Shown here piece after piece: positions 1-5,463 of a stretch of DNA of 7,198 nucleotides. The stretch is from Clostridiales bacterium (GTDB lineage Bacteria; Bacillota_A; Clostridia; Lachnospirales; Bianqueaceae). The translations under genes and the position numbers were made by a program. The stretch spans positions 1-7,198 of the forward strand of contig JAHZBS010000119.1 of assembly GCA_019423265.1 (NCBI GenBank). Reading direction: 5' to 3'. Under the pieces are notes generated by a model. That model was not told the origin of the DNA. It did no database searches and was given only the letters and a program-made list of their open reading frames with translations. The stretch's first letter is position 1. Each line of letters opens with the position of its first letter.

Positions 1-134
1 TTCTGTTATGATGAATTTCAAAATGAGATGTACAGCTCATTTGTAGGCTCAGTCGCGGGCGGCGCGTTACAGCCGATAGACATAGGACAATGGCGTCTGG
101 GTGTTGAAAGAGGGGATCCGTTTCGGGTCCAATT

Positions 135-166
135 GGGTGGTACCGCGGAAGGTAGCCTTTCGTCCC
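135..166 (+). promoter_or_regulatory. T-box antiterminator
   Basis: GGG at 135-137 can pair with CCC at 164-166, leaving TGGT (138-141) in the bulge that captures the tRNA acceptor end. The upper helix pairs 146-152 with 156-162 (seven pairs including one G-U) around a TAG loop. Bases 156-166 are shared with the terminator hairpin, so the two folds exclude each other. The fourth bulge base is T, which pairs with discriminator A or, by wobble, with G; tRNA-Asp and tRNA-Asn normally carry G73. Confidence 0.85.
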
Positions 167-191
167 ATAGAGGGGACGAGGGGCTTTTTTT
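154..191 (+). terminator. T-box intrinsic terminator
   Basis: Bases 154-166 pair with 173-185 to give a continuous 13-bp stem (two G-U pairs) with a 6-base loop at 167-172. Seven T residues follow at 185-191. This is the off-state structure, which stops transcription before aspS when the cognate tRNA is charged. It uses the 3' half of the antiterminator as its own 5' arm, the expected T-box arrangement. Confidence 0.93.
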
Positions 192-298
192 ATTGCTTTG
201 AGATGTCCAAGGGCCGCAGGGCGATGGCGCCAAGAGAGAGCCAAAGGATATGCAGTGAAAAGTAGAGAGCCAAAATTCGCAAGGCAGGAGGAATCACA

Positions 299-2374
299 AT
301 GAAACGAACACAGTATCTGGGAGCGCTCCGCGAAGAGGCGGTGGGCCGCCAGGAGACCGTCATGGGATGGGTGGAAAATAAGCGGGATATGGGCGGCGTG
401 ATCTTTGTGGATATGCGGGACCGGGAGGGCACGCTGCAGGTGGTGTTCGACGCCTCAAATTTAAAGGGCGAGGATTTTCAGACAGCGCAGCGCCTGCGCC
501 TTGAATCCGTCATCGCGGTGACAGGGGTGATCCGGCACCGCGATGAGACCACATTCAATCCGCGTTTGGCCACGGGAACCATTGAGCTGGCGGCCAGGCA
601 GTTGGAAGTTTTGTCACAGGCCGCGCCCCTTCCCTTTGCTTTGGACGAGGGCGAGAATGTGCGGGAAGAGCTGCGGTTGACCTACCGGTTTTTGGATCTG
701 CGGCGGCCAAGGATGTTAGCCAATCTGCGGTTTCGGCACGCGGTGCAGAAGGCGGCGCAAGATTTTTTAGATGAAGCGGGATTCATTGAGGTGGAGACGC
801 CCATGCTCACCAAGAGCACGCCGGAGGGCGCCCGCGATTATCTAGTTCCGAGCCGCGTTCACCCGGGCACCTTTTACGCACTTCCCCAGTCCCCCCAAAT
901 TTTCAAACAGCTTCTGATGGTGGGAGGCGTTGACAAATACTATCAGATCGCCCGCTGTTTTCGGGACGAAGATCTCCGGGCGGACCGGCAGCCGGAGTTT
1001 ACACAGGTGGATATGGAGATGTCCTTTGTGGACCAGGAAGACATCCTCTGTCATCTGGAAACCATGTTTCAGCATATCTTCCACCAGGTCATGGGAAAAC
1101 GGCTTCAGGAGCCGTTTAAGCGGATCACCTGGACGGAGGCGATGGACCGGTACGGCAGCGACAAGCCAGATCTCCGGTTTGATCTGCCTATCGTGGATCT
1201 CACCGATCTATGCGCGGGCTGTGGATTTTCCGTGTTTCGAAAAGCGGTGGAGGCCGGCGGCGTTGTGAGAGCCATTAACGCAAAGCAGTGCGGGGATTTT
1301 ACCCGCAGCGCCATTGAAGAGCTGACGCAGAAGGCCATGGGGCTGGGAGCCAAGGGCATGGCATGGATTGCGGTTAAGGACAACGGGGAGCTCTACTCCA
1401 TTCTGACGAAATATTTCACTCAGGAGGAAATGCAAGACCTGCTCACCCGGATGGAGGCGGAGCCGGGAGATTTTATTCTGTTTGCCGCGGACTCTCTTGC
1501 CAATGTGCGCAGCATCCTGGGAGGACTGCGCTTAGAGCTCGGCGATATGCTGGACCTGCGGCCCCGGGACGAATATTGCTTTCTATTTGTCACGGATTTT
1601 CCCCAATTTGAATATTCTGAGGAGGAAAAACGGTATGTCGCCATGCATCACCCCTTTACCATGCCGTACCCTGAGGATATTCCTCTGCTAAAGTCGGACC
1701 CGGCCAGAGTCCGGGCACAGGCCTATGATGTGGTGCTCAACGGAGTCGAGCTGGGAAGCGGCAGCATCCGTATCCACCGGCAGGATATTCAGCAGGCCAT
1801 GTTTGAGGCATTAGGGTTTTCCCAGGAGGAAATTCAGGACCGGTTTGGATTCATGGTCAATGCGTTTCAGTATGGAACGCCGCCCCACGGAGGTTTTGCC
1901 TTTGGACTGGACCGGCTGGTGATGCTTCTGCTGGGAGAGCGGTCTCTGCGGGAGGTCATTGCATTTCCCAAGATCAAGGATGCGTCCTGCCCTATGACGC
2001 AGGCGCCGTCGCCTGTGGATGCTAGCCAACTGGAGGTTCTGCACCTGGGAGCCGAGGCCAGGGCGGACGAGACGAAGCGCGCCAGGAAACCGGCGGCAAA
2101 AATTGATGTGGACCACGTTGCTGATCTGGCAAAGCTGCACTTGACGGAGGAGGAGAAGGAGACCATGGCCCAGGAGATGGAGGAGATTGTTGCCTTCGCC
2201 AATCAGTTGGCGGCCGTGGATACGGAAGGGGTTGCCCAGTCGGCAACGGCGATGAAACTCGATTCCGTATTTCGGCCGGATGTACCTGGCGAAGCCTTCG
2301 ACCGGAATGCACTTTTAGCCAACGCGAAGACCATCGGCGGCGGATATATTATTGTCCCCCGCGTTGTAGAATAG
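299..2374 (+). CDS. aspS-gatC: Aspartyl-tRNA synthetase fused to GatC (Asp-tRNA(Asn)/Glu-tRNA(Gln) amidotransferase subunit C)
   Basis: A 691-residue cytoplasmic protein with two activities normally on separate chains. Residues 1 to about 584 are a bacterial class II AspRS, which activates Asp with ATP and loads tRNA. It has an N-terminal OB-fold anticodon domain (about 1-110), a class II core with motif 1 (ETPMLTKSTPEGARDYL, Pro168), motif 2 (F221-R222-D223-E224 followed by DLRADRQPEFTQ), a GAD-type insertion (about 290-430), and motif 3 (GFAFGLDRL, Arg539). Residues 585-601 are a charged, Ala-rich linker. Residues 602-691 are a full GatC. The AspRS part is close to the usual length of about 590, so neither half is truncated. 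The ATG at 299 has AGGAGG at 286-291 (7-base spacing) and begins with the family-typical N-terminus. The residues that in other bacteria mark discrimination between tRNA-Asp and tRNA-Asn are Met31 and Thr84 here. Neighbouring gatA and gatB imply a non-discriminating enzyme that also charges tRNA-Asn with Asp; that is inference. The gene is controlled by the upstream T-box. Confidence 0.95.
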   Translation: MKRTQYLGALREEAVGRQETVMGWVENKRDMGGVIFVDMRDREGTLQVVFDASNLKGEDFQTAQRLRLESVIAVTGVIRHRDETTFNPRLATGTIELAARQLEVLSQAAPLPFALDEGENVREELRLTYRFLDLRRPRMLANLRFRHAVQKAAQDFLDEAGFIEVETPMLTKSTPEGARDYLVPSRVHPGTFYALPQSPQIFKQLLMVGGVDKYYQIARCFRDEDLRADRQPEFTQVDMEMSFVDQEDILCHLETMFQHIFHQVMGKRLQEPFKRITWTEAMDRYGSDKPDLRFDLPIVDLTDLCAGCGFSVFRKAVEAGGVVRAINAKQCGDFTRSAIEELTQKAMGLGAKGMAWIAVKDNGELYSILTKYFTQEEMQDLLTRMEAEPGDFILFAADSLANVRSILGGLRLELGDMLDLRPRDEYCFLFVTDFPQFEYSEEEKRYVAMHHPFTMPYPEDIPLLKSDPARVRAQAYDVVLNGVELGSGSIRIHRQDIQQAMFEALGFSQEEIQDRFGFMVNAFQYGTPPHGGFAFGLDRLVMLLLGERSLREVIAFPKIKDASCPMTQAPSPVDASQLEVLHLGAEARADETKRARKPAAKIDVDHVADLAKLHLTEEEKETMAQEMEEIVAFANQLAAVDTEGVAQSATAMKLDSVFRPDVPGEAFDRNALLANAKTIGGGYIIVPRVVE
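2102..2371 (+). other. gatC: GatC domain of the AspRS-GatC fusion
   Basis: Residues 602-691 of the fusion, about 90 residues, the normal size of a free GatC. It begins IDVDHVADLAKLHLTEEE, the family's first helix, continues with the helical segment ending QLAAVDTEGV, and has the conserved extended part FRPDVPGEAF and the terminal ANAKTIGGGYIIVPRVVE. In GatCAB the GatC chain wraps across the GatA-GatB interface and stabilises GatA. No separate gatC lies between this gene and gatA, so this domain must supply that subunit. The first residues of the domain lack a start codon with a well-placed ribosome binding site, so it is probably made only as part of the fusion. Confidence 0.93.
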
Positions 2375-2378
2375 GAGG
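2373..2378 (+). promoter_or_regulatory. Ribosome binding site of gatA, overlapping the aspS-gatC stop codon
   Basis: AGGAGG begins within the TAG stop codon (2372-2374) of the upstream gene and lies 9 bases before the gatA ATG at 2388. A terminating ribosome would be positioned directly on the next initiation site, which suggests coupled translation of the fusion and GatA. Confidence 0.85.
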
Positions 2379-2387
2379 GAATGAGCC

Positions 2388-3866
2388 ATGACAGATCGAT
2401 TCAGTGCAACGGTGGACCAGCTGATCCAATTGCAGCGGTCAAAACAGATATCGGCTAAAGAGACAGTTCAGATCTATCTGGACCGCATCCGGCAGGTGGA
2501 GCCCGAGATCGGCGCGTATATCACCATTGCGGGAGACACAGCTTTGCAGCAGGCGGAGGCGGTTGACCAGCTCCGCGTTCAGGGAGAGACATTGCCACTG
2601 CTGGCGGGCATTCCCGCCGCTATAAAAGACAATATTTGTACAAAAGGGGTCAAGACAACCTGTGCGTCAAAGATGCTGGCGTCGTTTGTGCCACCCTATG
2701 ATGCTTTTGTCATGGAGCAGCTGAAGGGACAGCGGGCTGTCATGCTGGGAAAGGCCAATATGGACGAATTTGCCATGGGCTCCACCACGGAAAATTCACA
2801 CTTTCACCCTACAAAAAATCCGTGGAATCCCCAGCGCGTTCCGGGCGGGAGCTCTGGCGGGTCTGCGGCGGCGGTGGCGGCCGGGGAAGCGGCGTTTGCC
2901 CTAGGCTCCGATACAGGTGGGTCCATTCGCCAGCCGGCTGCCTTCTGCGGCATCGTGGGGATGAAGCCCACCTATGGCCTGGTATCCCGATATGGCCTTG
3001 TGGCCTTTGCCTCCTCCTTGGATCAGATCGGCCCGTTGACAAGAACCGTGCGGGACAGCGCTCTGATTTTAAATGCCATTGCGGGACATGACAGCCGGGA
3101 TGCCACTAGCCTGGACCACCCTGCGGAGGACTACACACGGGACTTGGAGAGAGGCGTTCAAGGGATGCGGATTGCCATTCCCCGGGAGTATTTTGGCGAG
3201 GGCCTGTCCGCCGCTGTCAAAGACAGAATTCTAAAGACAGCGGCCGTGTATGAGAAGCTGGGCGCTGAACTGGTGGATGTATCCATGGAGTCCATGAAGA
3301 GCGCTCTGGCGGCTTACTATGTCATTTCCAGCGCAGAAGCATCATCCAATCTGGCCAGATTCGACGGCATCCGGTATGGGTACCGGGCGTCGGAGTACAC
3401 GGACATTGACAGCCTATATAAAAAGACCCGGAGCGAGGGGTTTGGGCGGGAGGTCAAGCGGCGCATCATGCTGGGGTCCTTCGCTCTGAGTTCCGGATAT
3501 TACGATGCGTATTACAAAAGAGCCTTGCAGGTGCGGACGCTCATCATGAACGATTTTAAGCGGGTCTTTGACCGGTGCGACGTCGTCCTTTCGCCCGTAG
3601 CGCCGACAACGGCGTATGGGTTGGGAGAAAAATGCAGCGATCCGCTGGAGATGTATATGGGCGATATCTATACAGTTCCCGTGAATATTGCCGGGATTCC
3701 TGCCATATCCATGCCCTGCGGCGTGGACGGGGAGGGTATGCCCATCGGGGTTCAGCTCATGGGTCCGGCCCTCTCGGAGGCAGCGCTGTACAGGGCTGCC
3801 TATGCGCTGGAACAGGAGCTGGACGGGACAGAAAGAGGAGGTGTCAACAGTGCGGCAAGAATATGA
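2388..3866 (+). CDS. gatA: Asp-tRNA(Asn)/Glu-tRNA(Gln) amidotransferase subunit A
   Basis: The glutaminase subunit of GatCAB. It hydrolyses Gln and sends ammonia through an internal channel to GatB, which amidates Asp-tRNA(Asn) and, in species with a non-discriminating GluRS, Glu-tRNA(Gln). The 492-residue protein is a full-length amidase-signature enzyme. The Ser-cisSer-Lys triad is visible: Lys80 in GIPAAIKDNICTKG, Ser155 in the Gly/Ser-rich GGSSGGSAAAVAAG stretch, and nucleophile Ser179 in GSDTGGSIRQPAAFCG. These sit one residue later than the K79/S154/S178 triad of the Staphylococcus aureus enzyme. The ATG at 2388 follows the upstream stop by 13 bases and is served by the AGGAGG in that stop region. 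The C-terminal tail (GTERGGVNSAARI) is encoded by DNA that also contains the gatB ribosome binding site and start, so it may be shaped by that overlap. The gene is the middle member of a tight operon. Confidence 0.97.
   Translation: MTDRFSATVDQLIQLQRSKQISAKETVQIYLDRIRQVEPEIGAYITIAGDTALQQAEAVDQLRVQGETLPLLAGIPAAIKDNICTKGVKTTCASKMLASFVPPYDAFVMEQLKGQRAVMLGKANMDEFAMGSTTENSHFHPTKNPWNPQRVPGGSSGGSAAAVAAGEAAFALGSDTGGSIRQPAAFCGIVGMKPTYGLVSRYGLVAFASSLDQIGPLTRTVRDSALILNAIAGHDSRDATSLDHPAEDYTRDLERGVQGMRIAIPREYFGEGLSAAVKDRILKTAAVYEKLGAELVDVSMESMKSALAAYYVISSAEASSNLARFDGIRYGYRASEYTDIDSLYKKTRSEGFGREVKRRIMLGSFALSSGYYDAYYKRALQVRTLIMNDFKRVFDRCDVVLSPVAPTTAYGLGEKCSDPLEMYMGDIYTVPVNIAGIPAISMPCGVDGEGMPIGVQLMGPALSEAALYRAAYALEQELDGTERGGVNSAARI
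3836..3841 (+). promoter_or_regulatory. Ribosome binding site deciding the GTG start of gatB
   Basis: AGGAGG at 3836-3841 lies inside the end of gatA, 8 bases before an in-frame GTG at 3850. The next in-frame candidate, ATG at 3868, has no such site at a workable distance. Starts upstream of 3836 would add residues not found in the family. This supports the GTG at 3850. Confidence 0.85.
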
Positions 3867-5277
3867 GATGGTCATTGGTTTGGAAGTCCATGTGGAGCTG
3901 AAGACGGCGACGAAGATATTTTGCAGTTGCCCTACAACCTTTGGGGCAGAGCCCAATACACAGTGCTGCCCCGTCTGTATGGGGATGCCCGGAACGCTGC
4001 CCGTGCTCAATGAACAGGTGGTGGAATATGCCATCAAAGCGGGGTTGGCCCTGAACTGTACCATCGCGTCCTATTCCAAACAGGACCGGAAAAATTATTT
4101 CTACCCGGATCTGCCCAAGGCCTACCAGATTTCCCAGTATGATTTACCCCTCTGCGAGCACGGATACTTGGATGTGGAGGCGGAGGCGGGAACCCGGCGC
4201 ATAGGCATTACGCGGATTCATATCGAGGAGGACGCTGGCAAGCTGATCCATGATGAGCAGAAGGGGACCCTTCTGGACTGCAACCGGTGCGGGGTTCCCC
4301 TGATCGAGATCGTCTCAGAGCCGGATATCCGGTCGTCCCAGGAGGCCAAGGCGTATGTGCAGAAATTGCGGTCGATTTTGCTCTACACGGGGGTTTCCGA
4401 CTGTAAGATGAATGAAGGGTCTCTCCGCTGTGACGTCAACCTATCGGTGCGGAAAAAAGGGGCGAAAGAGCTGGGAACGAGGACGGAGATGAAAAATCTG
4501 AATTCGTTCCAATTCATCCAAAAGGCCATTGAGTATGAATTCGGCCGGCAGGTGGAGGCGTTGGAGAAGGGCGAGGCGATTGTGCAGGAGACACGGCGAT
4601 TCGATCAGGCTACAGGAAAAACATATTCCATGCGGTCCAAGGAGGACGCGGAGGACTATCGATATTTCCCGGACCCGGACCTGTTGCCCATCCGGGTTTT
4701 GCCGTCGCGGCTGCAAACCATTCAGGCCAGCATCCCCATTTTGCCGGATCAGAGAAAAAAGGAATACGTGCAGCGGTACGCAATTAGCGCCCACGACGCG
4801 GAACTCCTGGCGGCTGACCGCGCTATCGCGGATTATTTTGAGATGGCGGCGGCAAAAACCCAGTATCCCAAACTCTTGGCAAATCTTATCCTATCCGAGA
4901 TCGCGCGGCAGACGGAGCGGGAGGACATCCGAATTCCCATCGATCCGGAGCATATGGCCAAGCTTGCCCAGCTTTTTGGCGATGGCAGGATCAACAGCGG
5001 CACCGCCAAGCGGATCGTTCAGATGCTGTGGGAGGATGACCGCGATCCGGAGGCCCTCGTTGCGGAGGAAGGGCTGGAGCAGATTCAGGATCCGGCGATC
5101 CTCCTGGCAGCGGCACAGGAGGTCATCGGGGAAAACGAAAAGATTGTGAGAGACTTTGTCGGGGGCAAGAAAGCTGCCTTCCAGGCACTGGTGGGCCAGA
5201 CGATGAAGAAGACCAAAGGCAAAGGCGACCCCGCGCAAATTCAAGCGATATTGCGGGAGCTCCTGGACAAGAAATAA
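3850..5277 (+). CDS. gatB: Asp-tRNA(Asn)/Glu-tRNA(Gln) amidotransferase subunit B
   Basis: The subunit of GatCAB that binds the misacylated tRNA, activates its side-chain carboxylate with ATP, and amidates it with ammonia from GatA. With the GTG start at 3850 the protein has 475 residues, the usual length. The N-terminal kinase-like domain shows EMVIGLEVHVELKT (residues 6-19), KQDRKNYFYPDLPKAYQISQ, RIGITRIHIEEDAGK and GVPLIEIVSEPDIRS, all family hallmarks. Cys25, Cys27, Cys39/Cys40 and Cys43 (FCSCP ... CCPVC) form the zinc-binding cluster found in many GatB proteins but absent from S. aureus GatB. The C-terminal third, ending LVGQTMKKTKGKGDP and ELLDKK, is the helical YqeY-like tail that contacts tRNA. 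A longer in-frame reading back to an ATG at 3688 is open but overlaps gatA deeply and adds unrelated residues. The gene overlaps gatA by 17 bases, implying coupled translation. Confidence 0.96.
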   Translation: MRQEYEMVIGLEVHVELKTATKIFCSCPTTFGAEPNTQCCPVCMGMPGTLPVLNEQVVEYAIKAGLALNCTIASYSKQDRKNYFYPDLPKAYQISQYDLPLCEHGYLDVEAEAGTRRIGITRIHIEEDAGKLIHDEQKGTLLDCNRCGVPLIEIVSEPDIRSSQEAKAYVQKLRSILLYTGVSDCKMNEGSLRCDVNLSVRKKGAKELGTRTEMKNLNSFQFIQKAIEYEFGRQVEALEKGEAIVQETRRFDQATGKTYSMRSKEDAEDYRYFPDPDLLPIRVLPSRLQTIQASIPILPDQRKKEYVQRYAISAHDAELLAADRAIADYFEMAAAKTQYPKLLANLILSEIARQTEREDIRIPIDPEHMAKLAQLFGDGRINSGTAKRIVQMLWEDDRDPEALVAEEGLEQIQDPAILLAAAQEVIGENEKIVRDFVGGKKAAFQALVGQTMKKTKGKGDPAQIQAILRELLDKK

Positions 5278-5286
5278 AACAGCTGA

Positions 5287-5326
5287 AAGATCCCCACCCC
5301 GGCATCCATCCCGGTGTGGGGATTTT
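5287..5326 (+). terminator. Probable terminator of the aspS-gatC/gatA/gatB operon
   Basis: Bases 5290-5302 pair with 5311-5323 in a 13-bp GC-rich stem with one C/T mismatch and an 8-base loop. An AAAG stretch before it and TTTT after it can extend the pairing. It starts about 10 bases after the gatB stop. The T-tract is short, so it may be leaky or act partly as a 3'-end stabiliser. Confidence 0.75.
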
Positions 5327-5356
5327 GTCGCGGCGAATAAAAAAGAGCGATTTCCG

Positions 5357-5385
5357 TTGTCCATTTTGCTGGAATATGGTATACT
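5357..5385 (+). promoter_or_regulatory. Probable sigma-A-type extended -10 promoter of the alpha-galactosidase gene
   Basis: TATACT at 5380-5385 matches five of six bases of the -10 consensus and is preceded by TG at 5377-5378, an extended -10. TTGTCC at 5357-5362 matches four of six bases of the -35, with a 17-base spacer. Transcription would begin near 5391-5393, giving a leader of about 70 bases before the ATG at 5464. I saw no clear catabolite-repression site or other operator in this leader. Confidence 0.65.
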
Positions 5386-5463
5386 GGATCATAAGGAAAA
5401 GACCTCAAAAGCTCAACGGACCTGGAACAGCAAAGTTCATTAGGCAGAAAAGGAGAAGCGCGC

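Larger units (their letters stand above)
1..191 (+). promoter_or_regulatory. T-box riboswitch leader of the aspS-gatC/gatA/gatB operon (5' end missing)
   Basis: A transcription-attenuating leader that reads the charging state of a tRNA. The core GGGTGGTACCGCGG at 135-148 is the near-invariant T-box sequence, containing the TGGT bulge that pairs with the uncharged tRNA 3' end. Just upstream, 114-120 and 124-130 form a 7-bp stem with a TTT loop, in the place of stem III. A perfect 7-bp hairpin (21-27 with 36-42) has GATG at 27-30, which resembles the GNUG distal-loop motif of stem I. A second GC-rich hairpin (46-49 with 71-74, inner CGCG at 54-57 with 63-66) follows. The 5' arm of stem I lies upstream, so the specifier loop cannot be drawn fully. 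Two Asp codons, GAC at 79-81 and at 86-88, are candidate specifiers; 86-88 is followed by A, as is usual. The promoter is not in the window. The T-box identity is secure; the specifier and upstream folding are inference. Confidence 0.93.

Noticed and set aside
192..298. Space between the T-box terminator and the aspS-gatC start, examined for a leader peptide or second promoter
   Set aside because: It contains only the AGGAGG of aspS. No convincing -35/-10 pair, short gene or stable hairpin was seen.
2085..2101. The AspRS-GatC junction as a sequencing frameshift artefact
   Set aside because: Both domains are complete, the junction is an in-frame linker of plausible composition, and no homopolymer run there suggests an indel. 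It still deserves confirmation from reads.
2165..2374. Internal ATG (Met623 of the fusion) with an AAGGAG-like sequence just upstream, a possible separate GatC start
   Set aside because: It would give only about 69 residues and lose the first GatC helix. The purine-rich sequence is explained by the Glu/Lys codons of the conserved EEEK segment.
3688..3849. N-terminal extension of gatB from an upstream ATG
   Set aside because: The extra 54 residues are an out-of-frame reading of gatA and are not part of the GatB family. GTG at 3850 has a well-placed AGGAGG.
3414..4064. Minus-strand open frame (216 codons) across the gatA/gatB junction
   Set aside because: It lies antisense to two clear genes and its translation shows no family features.
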